Shown: positions 50,160 through 59,762 of the stretch, in pieces
How the letters are laid out: each line of letters begins with the position of its first letter
Numbering within the stretch: position 1 is the first letter of the stretch
Source of the DNA: Streptomyces sp. NBC_01235
GTDB lineage: Bacteria; Actinomycetota; Actinomycetes; Streptomycetales; Streptomycetaceae
NCBI RefSeq assembly: GCF_035989285.1
Contig: NZ_CP108513.1
Location: forward strand, 6,386,001-6,450,000
Direction of reading: 5' to 3'
Length of the DNA stretch: 64,000 bases
Made by a program: the position numbers and the translations under genes
Notes under the pieces: generated by a model
What the model was told of the DNA's origin: nothing
Seen by the model: only the letters and a program-made list of their open reading frames with translations
The model's database searches: none

Positions 50160-50801
50160 ATGTCAGCGATCCGTCTTCTCGTGCTGGGCGCCGTGCGTCA
50201 GCACGGGCGGGCCCACGGCTACCAGGTGCGCGGCGACCTGGAGTACTGGGGTGCCCATGAGTGGTCCAACGCCAAGCCGGGCTCGATCTACCACGCCCTG
50301 AAGCAGATGGCGAAGCAGGGACTGCTGCGCGAACACGAGACCGCCCCGTCCACCGCGGGCGGCCCACCGCGCACCGAGTACGAGATCACCGAGGCCGGCA
50401 CCGAGGAGTACCTCAGGCTGGTGCGCGAGGCGCTGACCTCCTACGACCAGAAGATGGACATGAAGACGGCGGCCATCGGCGCCGTGGTCGACCTCCCGCG
50501 CGCGGAGGCCGTGTCGCTCCTGAAGGAGCGCATCCGCCGCATCGAGGAGTGGCGCTCCGCCGTCACCGAGCACTACGTCCCCGAGGACGGCCCGGAGCAG
50601 CTGGGCCACATCGGCGAGATCATGAACCTCTGGATCCACACGGCCGATGGGGACGCCGAGTGGACCCAGGGCCTGATCGCGCGGATCGAGGGCGGGGCCT
50701 ACACCTTCGCGGGAGAGGGCGAGCCGTTCGTCGGCGTGCTGGCGGAAGGCCAGGAGAACCCGTACGCGACGGGGGAGCGTCATCCGGGTGACACTCGCTA
50801 A
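50160..50801 (+). CDS. PadR-family transcriptional regulator
   Basis: The 213-aa protein has the PadR winged helix (LLVLGAVRQHGRAHGYQVRG, then PGSIYHALKQMAKQGLLREH and TEYEITEAGTEEYLRL) and a C-terminal helical dimer domain (LLKERIRRIEEWRSAV). TAACCT at 50147 a few bases before the ATG suggests a leaderless mRNA. PadR proteins repress neighbouring exporters and release on drug binding. Two palindromes between it and the ABC genes are likely operators. Confidence 0.9.
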   Translation: MSAIRLLVLGAVRQHGRAHGYQVRGDLEYWGAHEWSNAKPGSIYHALKQMAKQGLLREHETAPSTAGGPPRTEYEITEAGTEEYLRLVREALTSYDQKMDMKTAAIGAVVDLPRAEAVSLLKERIRRIEEWRSAVTEHYVPEDGPEQLGHIGEIMNLWIHTADGDAEWTQGLIARIEGGAYTFAGEGEPFVGVLAEGQENPYATGERHPGDTR

Positions 50802-50866
50802 TCAAGTTTGACGAGCTGCATGCTCGGGGTTACTTTGGGTCTCGAGTAAGTAGTCAAGTTTGACTA
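50799..50866. promoter_or_regulatory. Two PadR-type palindromic operators
   Basis: TAATCAAGTTTGACGA (50799-50814, overlapping the padR stop) and TAGTCAAGTTTGACTA (50851-50866) share TCAAGTTTGAC. The second is a perfect 7-2-7 inverted repeat and lies 21 bases before the ABC ATPase ATG. Spacing of 52 bases is about five turns. Confidence 0.75.
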
Positions 50867-50886
50867 GCCAGGAATTGGGGGACGTC

Positions 50887-51930
50887 ATGGACGACACGGC
50901 GATCACCGTCGAAGGCGTACGCAAGAGGTACGGCGACACACAGGCACTGGACGGGCTCGACCTCGCGGTCGCCCGGGGCACCGTGCAGGCGGTGCTCGGA
51001 CCGAACGGCGCGGGCAAGACGACCCTGGTCAGGATCCTGTCCACGCTGCTGCGACCGGACGCCGGACGGGTCGAGGTGGCCGGCTACGACGTGGTGCGCC
51101 AGGCCCGCGAGGTCCGCCTGCGCATCGGACTGCTCGGCCAGCACGCGGCCCTCGACGAGGAACTGTGCGGCCGGCAGAACCTGGAGCTGTTCGGCCGCCT
51201 CCACCACCTGGGCGCCCGCCACGCGCGCGTGCGCGCCGACGAACTCCTGGAGCGTTTCGACCTCACCGGCACCGGCCGCAAGCCGGTCCGCGCCTACAGC
51301 GGAGGCATGCGGCGCCGCCTCGACCTGGCCGCCTCCCTCATCGGCAACCGGGACGGCACCGATCCGGAGGTGCTCTTCCTCGACGAGCCGACCACCGGAC
51401 TCGATCCGCGCGGCCGCGCCGAGGTGTGGTCCGCGGTCCGCTCGCTGGTCGGCGGTGGGACGACGGTCGTGCTCACCACCCAGTACCTGGAGGAGGCCGA
51501 CCAGCTCGCCGACCGCATCTGTGTCGTCGACCGGGGCCGGGTGATCGCCGAGGGCACGGCGGACGAGCTGAAGGCGCTCACGGGCGGCGACCGCATCGAC
51601 GTCGTCCTGCGCGACGCCGGCCATCTGGACGCCGTCCTCGCACTGCTGCCCCTGCCCCGGCACGACGTCACCGTCGACCCCGACCGCCGCCTGCTCAGCG
51701 CCCCGGTCACCGACCGCATGGCCGCCCTTTCCGGCGTCGTCCGCGCCCTGGAGGAGGCCGGCGTCGAGGCGGAGGACGTGGCCCTGCGCCGCCCCACGCT
51801 GGACGAGGTGTTCCTCCACCTGACCGGACACGACGACCACATGGACGGCCGCACGGGCAAGCGCACGGGCAAGCGCACGGGCAAGCGCACGGACAAGCGC
51901 GCGGACGACCGGACCAAGGAGGCCGTGTGA
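50887..51930 (+). CDS. ABC transporter ATPase (DrrA-like, drug export)
   Basis: The 347-aa ATPase has Walker A ([10 protein letters not shown]), Q-loop ([12 protein letters not shown]), signature ([12 protein letters not shown]), Walker B ([15 protein letters not shown]) and switch His replaced by Gln (TTQYLEE, common in DrrA types). The C-terminal domain ends in a Lys/Arg/Thr/Gly tail built from a 12-bp repeat (RTGK units). GGGGGA precedes the ATG at 50887. It overlaps the permease by GTGA. Likely repressed by the PadR protein. Confidence 0.92.
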   Translation: MDDTAITVEGVRKRYGDTQALDGLDLAVARGTVQAVLGPNGAGKTTLVRILSTLLRPDAGRVEVAGYDVVRQAREVRLRIGLLGQHAALDEELCGRQNLELFGRLHHLGARHARVRADELLERFDLTGTGRKPVRAYSGGMRRRLDLAASLIGNRDGTDPEVLFLDEPTTGLDPRGRAEVWSAVRSLVGGGTTVVLTTQYLEEADQLADRICVVDRGRVIAEGTADELKALTGGDRIDVVLRDAGHLDAVLALLPLPRHDVTVDPDRRLLSAPVTDRMAALSGVVRALEEAGVEAEDVALRRPTLDEVFLHLTGHDDHMDGRTGKRTGKRTGKRTDKRADDRTKEAV

Positions 51931-52688
51931 ACACGTACGGGCTGACCGATTCCTGGACCATGACCCGGCGCGAACTCGCCCACTGGGCAAGGCAGCCGGG
52001 CCGGCTGGTCGTCGGGCTCGTCTTCCCGGTGATGCTGCTGCTGATGTTCGGCTACCTGGTCGGCGGCGGCCGCGGGGTGAGCGGGGACTACCTCGACTAC
52101 CTGATGCCCGGCATGCTCGCGCTCACCATGGCCTTCGGCCTGGAGGGCACCATGCTCGCCGTCACCCAGGACCTGAACAAGGGCGTCATCGACCGGTTCC
52201 GTGCCATGCCGATGGCCGACGGCGCCGTCCTGGTGGGCCGTTCGGCGGCCGACATGCTCCAGTCGGCCGTCGGCCTGGCCGTGCTGATCGCCGTCGGCCT
52301 CGCCCTCGGCTGGCGCCCCCAGGGCGGACCGGGCGCCTTCCTGGGCGCGGTGGGTCTTCTCCTCCTCTTCCGGTTCGCGATGCTGTGGATCGGCATCCAT
52401 CTGGCGCTGGTGGCCGGGAAACCGGAGATGGTGCAGGCCGTGCAGATCCTGGTCTGGCCGGTCGGCTTCCTCTCCAACGCCCTCGCCGCCCCCGCCTCCA
52501 TGCCCGACTGGCTGGGCACGGCCGTCGAGTGGAACCCGATGTCCCGGACGGCGACGGCGGTACGCGACCTGTTCGACGGCTCAGGCGCCGACCCGGGCCA
52601 TGTATGGGCGGCGGTCGGCTGGCCGCTGGCCCTGCTGGCGGTCTTCTTCCCGCTGGCGGTCCGCAGGTTCGCCCGCATGAGCCTGTGA
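51927..52688 (+). CDS. ABC-2 type permease (DrrB-like)
   Basis: The 253-aa protein has six predicted membrane helices ([20 protein letters not shown], then others to [15 protein letters not shown]). The coupling segment before helix 1 is ARQPGRL. It starts with GTG inside the ATPase stop (GTGA overlap). With the ATPase it forms a two-gene exporter for a hydrophobic drug. Confidence 0.9.
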   Translation: MNTYGLTDSWTMTRRELAHWARQPGRLVVGLVFPVMLLLMFGYLVGGGRGVSGDYLDYLMPGMLALTMAFGLEGTMLAVTQDLNKGVIDRFRAMPMADGAVLVGRSAADMLQSAVGLAVLIAVGLALGWRPQGGPGAFLGAVGLLLLFRFAMLWIGIHLALVAGKPEMVQAVQILVWPVGFLSNALAAPASMPDWLGTAVEWNPMSRTATAVRDLFDGSGADPGHVWAAVGWPLALLAVFFPLAVRRFARMSL

Positions 52689-52716
52689 CGCCCCGGCGGC
52701 GGCCGCCTCCGCCGGC

Positions 52717-52779
52717 CCGACCGACGGGACGACCGACGGGACGGCCGACCGGACGCCTGACCGGACGCCTGACCGGAGG
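52717..52779 (+). repeat. Short tandem repeats between permease and gadB
   Basis: CGACGGGACGAC-like units and two adjacent GGACGCCTGACC units fill the short spacer between the convergent permease and gadB genes. They lie just past the permease stop; no terminator hairpin is clear. Confidence 0.6.
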
Positions 52780-52800
52780 CGTTCGCCGGCGGGACACCTC

Positions 52801-54213
52801 CTAGTGGTGGAACCCGGTCGCCGCCCCCTTGTCCCGCGTCGACGGCCCCGACTGCCGCCGGAGTTCCGGCAGCAGCCGGGTCAGGTCCTCCACGAACATC
52901 TCGGCGAGGTCCTCCGAGAAGCCGTTTCTGCACACGACCCGCAGGGCGGACAGATCCTCCCGGTTCGGCGGGAAGGTGTACGCCGGAACCAGCCAGCCGT
53001 TCTCGCGCAGCCGCCGGGAGACGTCGAAGACGTCGTACGAGTCCACGCCCGGCGCCGTCGTGAAGGCGAACACCGGCAGCTGGTCGCCCCGGGTGAGGAG
53101 CCGGAAGTCGCCGAGCGCCTCCACCCGGTCGGCGATGCCCCGGGCCACGTCCCGCGTGGACTGCTGCACCGCCCGGTAACCCTTGCGGCCCAGCCGCAGC
53201 AGCGTGTAGTACTGCGCGACGACCTGCGCGCCCGGCCGGGAGAAGTTGAGCGCGAAGGTCGGCATGTCGCCGCCCAGGTAGTTCACGCGGAACACGAGCT
53301 CCTCCGGCAGGGCCTCCTTGTCGCGCCACAGCGCCCAGCCGACCCCCGGGTACACCAGCCCGTACTTGTGCCCCGAGGTGTTGATGGACGCCACGCGAGG
53401 AAGGCGGAAGTCCCACACCAGGTCCTCGTCGAGGAAGGGGGCGATCATCGCGCCGGACGCGCCGTCCACGTGCACCGGGATGTCGAGACCGGTCCGCTCC
53501 TGGAGGGAGTCCAGGGCCGCGCACAGCTCGGCGATCGGCTCGTAGGAGCCGTCGAAGGTGGAGCCGAGGATGCCGACGACCCCGATGGTGTTCTCGTCGC
53601 ACAGCTCGGCCGCGCCTTGCGGGTCGAGGTGGAACCGGTCCCCCTCCATGGGGACCTGACGGGCCTCCACCTCCCAGAAGTTGCAGAACTTCTCCCAGCA
53701 GACCTGGACGTTGACCCCCATCACGAGGTTCGGGCGGACATCCCGCGCGGGATAGCGGTCGGCGTTGCGCTGCGCCCACCGCCGCTTCATCGCCATCCCG
53801 GCGAGCATGCACGCCTCGCTCGACCCCGTCGTCGAACACCCCACGACCGCCGACGGGTCGGGCGCCTTCCACAGGTCGGCGAGCATCGCCACACAGCGCC
53901 GCTCCAGCTCGGCGGTCCGCGGGTACTCGTCCTTGTCGATCATGTTCTTGTCCCGGCACTCCGCCATCAGCACCCCGGCCTGCGGCTCCATCCACGTGGT
54001 GACGAACGTGGCCAGGTTGAGCCGTGCGTTGCCGTCCAGCATCAGCTCGTCGTGCACCAGCTGGTACGCCGTCGACGGCGGCATCGGCGCGTCCGGCAGC
54101 CGGTGTTTCGGTGGTGCCTCGGTCATACCGCCGAGCGGGTTCGCCTCGCCGTAGAAGGGGTTCACGGACAGGGGACGCTCGTCGGGCTTCTGGTGGCCTT
54201 CATGGAGGGGCAT
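52801..54213 (-). CDS. gadB: Glutamate decarboxylase
   Basis: The 470-aa PLP enzyme has STTGSSEACMLAGMAMKRRW, HVDGASGAMIAPF and the PLP lysine Lys283 (NTSGHKYGLVYPG). It converts glutamate to GABA, consuming a proton. It ends in GFHH, like the C-terminal His region that gates E. coli GadB at neutral pH. GGGAG precedes the ATG at 54213. There is no gadC antiporter gene nearby; the adjacent ClC gene (broken) is of a type linked to acid resistance. Confidence 0.93.
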   Translation of the reverse strand: MPLHEGHQKPDERPLSVNPFYGEANPLGGMTEAPPKHRLPDAPMPPSTAYQLVHDELMLDGNARLNLATFVTTWMEPQAGVLMAECRDKNMIDKDEYPRTAELERRCVAMLADLWKAPDPSAVVGCSTTGSSEACMLAGMAMKRRWAQRNADRYPARDVRPNLVMGVNVQVCWEKFCNFWEVEARQVPMEGDRFHLDPQGAAELCDENTIGVVGILGSTFDGSYEPIAELCAALDSLQERTGLDIPVHVDGASGAMIAPFLDEDLVWDFRLPRVASINTSGHKYGLVYPGVGWALWRDKEALPEELVFRVNYLGGDMPTFALNFSRPGAQVVAQYYTLLRLGRKGYRAVQQSTRDVARGIADRVEALGDFRLLTRGDQLPVFAFTTAPGVDSYDVFDVSRRLRENGWLVPAYTFPPNREDLSALRVVCRNGFSEDLAEMFVEDLTRLLPELRRQSGPSTRDKGAATGFHH

Positions 54214-54289
54214 GGGCTTTCTCCCAACTGATCGGCGGCGGCGCCGAGCGGCGTCCTACCGCTTCATCGGATCGAGGGGGCCGTTCGGT

Positions 54290-55621
54290 TCACGCGTTCA
54301 CCGCACCGCCGTTCGGTCGTCGTGCAACCGCATCTGCGGCCCGCCCCGTCACCAGCAGCCAGGCCGGCGGTGAGGCGATGCACAGCAGGGCGATGATCGA
54401 GGGCGAGGCGACCAGGACGGCGGCGATGAACAGGCTCACCCAGCCCTGCCGGGTGATGGCCAGGAGGATGCCCAGCACCCCCATGGCCACACCCACCGCC
54501 GGATGCGCGCCCGGCACGAGCGCGTGGGCGGTGAGGCCGAGGGCGACGCCCACGAACACGGCCGGGAAGATCCGCCCGCCCCGGAAGCCGCAGGACGCGG
54601 CGACGACGAGCGCGGCCGGCTTCACCACTGTCATCGTGGCGAACTGCCCGGCCGGCCGGCCCTCGGGACCGGCCGCGAGCTCCTCGGCCTCGTCCAGTCC
54701 CTTGAAGAGCGTCAGACGGCCGCCCAGGGCCGCCGGCAGCCCCAGCACGACCCCGCCGGCCGGCAGCGCCGGCATCGGGTGCCGCGGCCGCGCGAACGCG
54801 CCGTGGACGAACGGGAGGGTGTGGACGGCGCACATGCCGAGCAGCGCCGCCGCCGAGGTGATCACGAGCGCCGCCGGCAGATCGCCCCACCCGGGCTCCC
54901 CGAACGGGGCCGGCGCAGGTCGAAGGCGGGACGGGCCACCAGGGCGGTCGTCATCGAACCGGCCGCGGCGGCGATCAGCGGCGCGAAGACGTTGTCCCAC
55001 AGCGGGCCCTTGGTCTGGCGTTCCGCAAGCGCCTCGGAGATCAGCAGTGCCGCCGCCACCGGCGTCCCGAACAGCGCGCCGATCGTGGCCGCCTCCGCGA
55101 GCACCACCCACACCGCGCCCGGCGCCTTCGGCCGGAACCGGTGGCCCAGCCAGACGGCGAGTCCCACGTTCACGGCGATGACCGGGTTCTCCGGGCCCAG
55201 GCTCGGCCCGCCCGCCGGCATCGGTGACATCACCGATGCCGGCGGGCGGGGAGCACCATCGGCGGCAGCACGCGCGTCCAGCCCCATCGTGGCCGGATCG
55301 CGTCCGGCATGCCCCGCCGCCTTCCACACCACCAGCCCCACCAGCGCCTCTGTCGCGGTGAGCACGACGAACATCCACAGCACCGAGCAACGGCCCACGC
55401 CCGCCGCGTCCGGCAGGTCCTGCCACAGCGCGGCCTGCAACTGCTCGGCCAGCCCGCTGACCAGCAGGAGCAACAGGCCGGCCGGGACGCCGAATCGTCG
55501 GCGTGAGGAGAGCGGGCAGGATCAACGGCAGCAGGGCGCGTGCCGGGCTTGCCGGAGCGGTCGGCGCCTGTTGCGCGGTGTCCTGGGCCACGGGCCCACG
55601 ATAAGGGGGCGAATCGGACAT
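54290..55621 (-). pseudogene. ClC-type chloride channel/antiporter, two frameshifts
   Basis: Three blocks of one protein lie in two frames: N-terminus (SPARALLPLILPALL) in frame A, the middle (LLLLVSGLAEQLQAALWQDL, GPSLGPENPVIAVNVGLAVW) in frame B from about 55500 to 54915, and the end (FRGGRIFPAVFVGVALG) again in frame A. The ClC motifs (GPENP-like selectivity segment, GGxFxP-like RIFP) identify the family. The frame A reading is open throughout but the middle would be nonsense. So it is inactive, unless both shifts are sequencing errors. A 15-bp inverted repeat lies at about 55210-55242. Confidence 0.75.
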
Positions 55622-55657
55622 GACATCCGGACGGCCGTCTACGCGGAGGAACCAGGC

Positions 55658-55678
55658 TTGCACCTCACGTGGCGTGAG
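55658..55678 (+). promoter_or_regulatory. tipA-type promoter with inverted repeat
   Basis: TTGCAC (-35 like) is followed directly by CTCACG-TGG-CGTGAG. The known thiostrepton-inducible tipA promoter has TTGCACCTCACGT and then CACGTGAGG, so this is the cognate site with a slightly altered centre. TipAL activates by twisting DNA between -35 and -10. Confidence 0.85.
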
Positions 55679-55718
55679 GACGCACCGTGGAGCGCGTACC
55701 GAGAAGGGAGCGGACGAA

Positions 55719-56480
55719 GTGAGCTACTCCGTAGGACAGGTCGCCGGATTCGCCGGGGTCACGGTGCGCACGCTGCACCACTACGACGAGATCGGCCTGC
55801 TCGTCCCCGGTGGGCGCAGCCACGCGGGCCACCGACGCTACGACGACGCCGACCTCGACCGGCTTCAGCAGATCCTGTTCTACCGCGAGCTCGGCTTCCC
55901 GCTCGAGGAGGTCGCGGCCCTGCTCGACGACCCGGCGGCCGACCCGCGCGCGCATCTGCGCCGCCAGCACGAACTGCTGACCGCCCGGATCGAGAAGCTG
56001 CAGAAGATGGCCGAGGCCGTGGAACACGCCATGGAGGCACGCAAGATGGGCATCAACCTCACACCCGAGGAGAAGTTCGAGGTCTTCGGCGACAAGGACC
56101 CCGAGCAGTACGCCGAGGAGGCGGAGCAGCGCTGGGGCGGCACGGAGGCCTACGCCGAGTCACAGCGCCGCGCCGCCCGCTACACCAAGGACGACTGGAA
56201 GCGCCTGCAGGCCGAGGTCGACGCCTGGAGCGAGCGCTACGCCCGCCTGGTGGCCGCCGACGAGCCGCCCACCGGCGAGGCGGCCATGGGCATGGCCGAG
56301 GAGCACCGGCAGCACATCGGCAGGTGGTACTACGACTGCCCGTACGAGATGCACCTGTGCCTGGGGGAGATGTACGTCTCCGACGAGCGCTTCAAGGCGT
56401 TCTACGACTCGATGCACCCGGGCCTCGCCGAGCACCTCAGGGAGGCGATCACGGCGAACGCCGCCCGGCAGGCGCGCTGA
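55719..56480 (+). CDS. tipA: TipA thiopeptide-responsive MerR activator
   Basis: The 253-aa protein (same length as TipAL) has a MerR DNA-binding domain (YSVGQVAGFAGVTVRTLHHY), a coiled coil (about 76-110) and the TipAS drug-binding domain (GINLTPEEKFEVFG, then YEMHLCLGEMYVSDERF). Cys207 and Cys214 match the residues that react covalently with thiostrepton. The GTG at 55719 follows AAGGGAG. An internal start for the short TipAS form is likely near MGINLT. It controls its own promoter. Confidence 0.95.
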   Translation: MSYSVGQVAGFAGVTVRTLHHYDEIGLLVPGGRSHAGHRRYDDADLDRLQQILFYRELGFPLEEVAALLDDPAADPRAHLRRQHELLTARIEKLQKMAEAVEHAMEARKMGINLTPEEKFEVFGDKDPEQYAEEAEQRWGGTEAYAESQRRAARYTKDDWKRLQAEVDAWSERYARLVAADEPPTGEAAMGMAEEHRQHIGRWYYDCPYEMHLCLGEMYVSDERFKAFYDSMHPGLAEHLREAITANAARQAR

Positions 56481-56499
56481 GGGCTGTCCTGGTCCGGGA

Positions 56500-56865
56500 C
56501 TACTCCTGGACCAGGACCACCGCCGTCCCGTACGCGCACACCTCGGTGCCCACGTCCGCCGCCTCCGTCACGTCGAAGCGGAACATCAGCACGCCGTTGG
56601 CCCCACGCGCGCGTGCCTGCTCGACGAGCCGTTCCATGGCCTGGTTGCGAGTCTCCACAAGGGTCTTCGTCAACCCCTTGAGCTCGCCGCCGATCATCGA
56701 CTTCAGTCCCGCGCCGATCTGGCTGCCCAGGTGCCGTGAGCGCACGGTCAGCCCGAAGACCTCCCCGATGACCTGCTGCACCCTGAACCCGGGTACGTCG
56801 TTCGTCGTGACGACCATTACGTCCGGCTGGGGGCCCTGCCCGCCGCCGTAGTCCTCGATTCCCAT
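56500..56865 (-). CDS. YbjQ/UPF0145-family protein
   Basis: The 121-aa protein contains VMVVTTNDVPGFRVQQVIGE and LMFRFDV, the compact fold once called heavy-metal-binding domain. It forms ring oligomers in homologues; no firm function. The ATG at 56865 (MGIEDYG) fits the family length better than the upstream GTG. It converges with tipA. Confidence 0.82.
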   Translation of the reverse strand: MGIEDYGGGQGPQPDVMVVTTNDVPGFRVQQVIGEVFGLTVRSRHLGSQIGAGLKSMIGGELKGLTKTLVETRNQAMERLVEQARARGANGVLMFRFDVTEAADVGTEVCAYGTAVVLVQE

Positions 56866-57004
56866 GTTCACAGGTTTGACCAAAGAGGAGCACAGTGCAT
56901 CCTGAGGGATGCCCTGGGAACCTGGTTCTGTCGGGCTGCGTTGATAGCTTTGGGCGGCCCAGTCGCCGCACCGATCGCCTTCACCCCTCAGGAGCCCGGA
57001 ACCC

Positions 57005-58015
57005 GTGACTACCCTTGCCCTCGGCCCCGAGTGGATTACTCCGGACTACCTGATCTCGACGTTCGGCCTGATCGGCATTTTGGTGATCGTCTTCGCCGAG
57101 TCGGGCCTGTTCGCCTTCCTGCCCGGTGACTCGCTGCTGTTCACGGCCGGTCTGCTGGTTGCCGACGGCAAGTGGATCCACCAGCCGTTGTGGCTGGTCT
57201 GCACTCTGATCGTGATCGCGGCGGTCCTCGGCGACCAGGTGGGGTATCTGATCGGCAAGTTCTTCGGGCCGAAGCTGTTCAGCCGGCCCGACTCCAAGCT
57301 CTTCAAGAAGGAGAACCTGGAGAAGGCTCACGAGTTCATCGAGAACTACGGCCCCAAGGCGATCGTCCTGGCGCGCTTCGTGCCCATCGTGCGGACCTTC
57401 GCGCCGATCATCGCCGGCGCCGGCCGCATGAAGTACCGCACGTTCATCACGTACAACATGATCGGCGGCATTCTCTGGGGTACGGGTGTCACGGTCGCGG
57501 GCTACTTCCTCGGACAGATCACCCTCATCAAGGAGAACGTCGAGGCGATCCTGGTCCTGGTCGTCCTCATCTCGGTCGTCCCGGTGATCATCGAGGTCCT
57601 CAAGGCCCGCAGGGAGAGCCGCAACGCGCCTTCCGGGCAGCAGCAGGCCTCCCATCAGCAGCAGCCGCATCAGCCCCCGGTGATGGACGACGCGACGACC
57701 CAGCTCCGCCGGATCGACCAGCACGACCAGTACGACCAGCACGACCAGTACGGAGGCCAGAGCGGCCAAGGCGGCCACGGCGGCCAAGGCGGCCACGGCG
57801 GCCAGAGCGGCCAAGGCGGCCACGGCGGCCACGGCGGTCAGAGCTACGAGAACGAGTACTACGGCCAGCAGTACCCGCACCAGCAGTACCCGCACCAGCA
57901 GCAGTACCCCCAGGACTGGCAGCAGCCCCAGCAGCAGCCCCAGCAGCAGCCCCAGGAGCCGTACGGCGCCCAGCAGAACAGCCCGTACCCCTACAACCAG
58001 AACCAGGGCTACTAG
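57005..58015 (+). CDS. DedA-family membrane protein with long Gln/Gly/His-rich tail
   Basis: The first 210 residues are a DedA/VTT-domain membrane protein (FAESGLFAFLPGDSLLFTAG, FGPKLFSRPDSKLFKKENLE, FVPIVRTFAPIIAGAG). Family members are lipid scramblases such as for undecaprenyl phosphate. The last 125 residues are a low-complexity tail: repeated GQGGHGG and QSGQGGHGG units, then QYPHQQ and QQPQ repeats. A GTG start at 57005. The tail is likely cytosolic and disordered. Confidence 0.88.
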   Translation: MTTLALGPEWITPDYLISTFGLIGILVIVFAESGLFAFLPGDSLLFTAGLLVADGKWIHQPLWLVCTLIVIAAVLGDQVGYLIGKFFGPKLFSRPDSKLFKKENLEKAHEFIENYGPKAIVLARFVPIVRTFAPIIAGAGRMKYRTFITYNMIGGILWGTGVTVAGYFLGQITLIKENVEAILVLVVLISVVPVIIEVLKARRESRNAPSGQQQASHQQQPHQPPVMDDATTQLRRIDQHDQYDQHDQYGGQSGQGGHGGQGGHGGQSGQGGHGGHGGQSYENEYYGQQYPHQQYPHQQQYPQDWQQPQQQPQQQPQEPYGAQQNSPYPYNQNQGY

Positions 58016-58043
58016 AAGCGCCCTGCGGGTCGCGGGGCGGCGT

Positions 58044-59705
58044 TCAGAACCCCCGCGTCCTCTTGGCGGCCCGCCGCTTCTCGGCGGAGCCGATCCGCAG
58101 GAACAGCCGCGACACCTCGGACCCCAGGTTCACACCGATGGCGATGGCCATGGCCAGTGCCGCGGCCTTGGTGATCGACACCAGCCCCGCGTCCACCTCG
58201 TTCTTCGCGATCGCCAACAGCCCGAAATAGGTCGCCGACCCCGGCAACAGGGGCCCGATCGCGGCGGTCGTGTACGGCAGGGCGGAAGCGAACCGGTACC
58301 GCGAGAGCAACTGCCCGAACAGCCCCACCACGCCCGCCGCGACGGCCGTGGAGGCCACCGGCGAGATCTCCCCTGCGTAGCGCATCGCCCCGTACACCGA
58401 CCAGGCCACACCGCCGTTCAACGTCACGGCCAGCACGGTGGATCGTTCCTGCTGGAGCAGCACCGCGAACGTCAGCGACAGCAGCATCGACGCCCCGATC
58501 TGCAACAGCGGCCGCTGGGTGATGCCCAGGTTCGCGTCGGGGTTGAGATGCGCGCCGAGCTGCACGCCGACGTAGAGCATCACCAGCACCCCGGCGACGA
58601 TGCCCACGAAGAAGTACATGACCTCCAGCAGGCGCGCGGCAGCGGTGATGTAGAAGCCCGTCAGACCGTCCTGGACGCCCGCCACCAGCGCCCGTCCGGG
58701 CAGCAGCGCGAACAGCCCACCGGTGACGACCGCTGCGGCCTTCACATCGACGTGCCCCAGCGTCAGCGCGATGCCTATCGCGGCCGGCGGCATCGCGGCG
58801 ACCAGGAACTGGTAGAACTCCGGCAACCCGCGTCCGGCGCAGAGCCACGCCAGCCGGTCGCCGAGCATCGCGCCGAGCGCGGCCGCGACGAACACGACCG
58901 CGTCACCGCCGACCAGTACCGAGGCGGCGCCCGCGAGCAGCCCGCTCGCCGAGGTGAGCACCCAGGTCGGGTACGGGTGCCGGTTGCGGCGCATCTCCGC
59001 GAGCCGCCGGTAGGCCTCCTCCAGGGAGAGGTGGGTCTCCGGGTCGCTCAGGTCGTCCACGAGCCGGAAGACGGCCGCCAGACGCGTGTAGTCGGTGCCC
59101 CGGCGGCGCACCGTCCGTGACGCCGTCACCGGGTCCTCCACCAGGGACGGCTGGTACGAGATCGACAGCAGCGTGAAGGTGACGTTCGGCTCGCAGCGGT
59201 CGAGCCCGTAGGAGCGGCAGACCGCGAACATCGCGGCCTCCACGTCCTCGGCGCCCTCCCCGCCCGCCAGCAGCAACTCGCCGATGCGCAGCGTCAGGTC
59301 GAGCACGCGCGGGACGGCCGGACCGCCCTCCTCCGCCTTGGGACCCGGCTCCGGCGCGGGCCGCTCGGCCACCGGCATCCGCAGCATCGTGCGCATCCGG
59401 TCCTGCCAGGGCACGTCCTTGGTCAGACTCACCATCGGCACGCCGGCGGCCGGCGTGAAGGCGACCGGGGCCTGTCGGGCGCTGTAGGTGCGCGGCAGGC
59501 TGAACGCCGACCCCTCGCCCTCCCCGGCGGCCTGCTGCCCCACGTCCAGGCCCTGCGGAACGGCGAACTCCGAGGTGGTCTCCGACTCGCCACCGGCCTT
59601 CGGGACCGCCAGCCCCGCCGGGATCGCGAACTCGGACGTGATCTCGGGGTCGAAGACACCCCTAGCCTCGTCCGACTGCGGCTTGCGGTACTCCGCCTCC
59701 GTCAC
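58044..59705 (-). CDS. ThrE-family threonine/serine exporter
   Basis: The 553-aa protein has a Pro/Glu-rich cytosolic N-terminus, a hydrolase-like segment (ELLLAGGEGAEDVEAAMFAV) and ten predicted helices in two halves (ThrE domain and YjjB-like domain). It fits the fused actinobacterial ThrE. It exports L-threonine/L-serine by the proton gradient in Corynebacterium. AGGGAG eight bases before the GTG at 59705 fixes the start. Confidence 0.87.
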   Translation of the reverse strand: MTEAEYRKPQSDEARGVFDPEITSEFAIPAGLAVPKAGGESETTSEFAVPQGLDVGQQAAGEGEGSAFSLPRTYSARQAPVAFTPAAGVPMVSLTKDVPWQDRMRTMLRMPVAERPAPEPGPKAEEGGPAVPRVLDLTLRIGELLLAGGEGAEDVEAAMFAVCRSYGLDRCEPNVTFTLLSISYQPSLVEDPVTASRTVRRRGTDYTRLAAVFRLVDDLSDPETHLSLEEAYRRLAEMRRNRHPYPTWVLTSASGLLAGAASVLVGGDAVVFVAAALGAMLGDRLAWLCAGRGLPEFYQFLVAAMPPAAIGIALTLGHVDVKAAAVVTGGLFALLPGRALVAGVQDGLTGFYITAAARLLEVMYFFVGIVAGVLVMLYVGVQLGAHLNPDANLGITQRPLLQIGASMLLSLTFAVLLQQERSTVLAVTLNGGVAWSVYGAMRYAGEISPVASTAVAAGVVGLFGQLLSRYRFASALPYTTAAIGPLLPGSATYFGLLAIAKNEVDAGLVSITKAAALAMAIAIGVNLGSEVSRLFLRIGSAEKRRAAKRTRGF

Positions 59706-59762
59706 TGAGCAAGCTCCCTGAACGACGCCTTCCGTAGGCCTCAGTATGCGCACAGACACGCG

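Noticed and set aside
54290..55663. A functional 457-aa protein in one frame over the ClC gene
   Set aside because: The middle third in that frame is low-complexity Arg/Gly/Ala, while the real ClC sequence is in the other frame.
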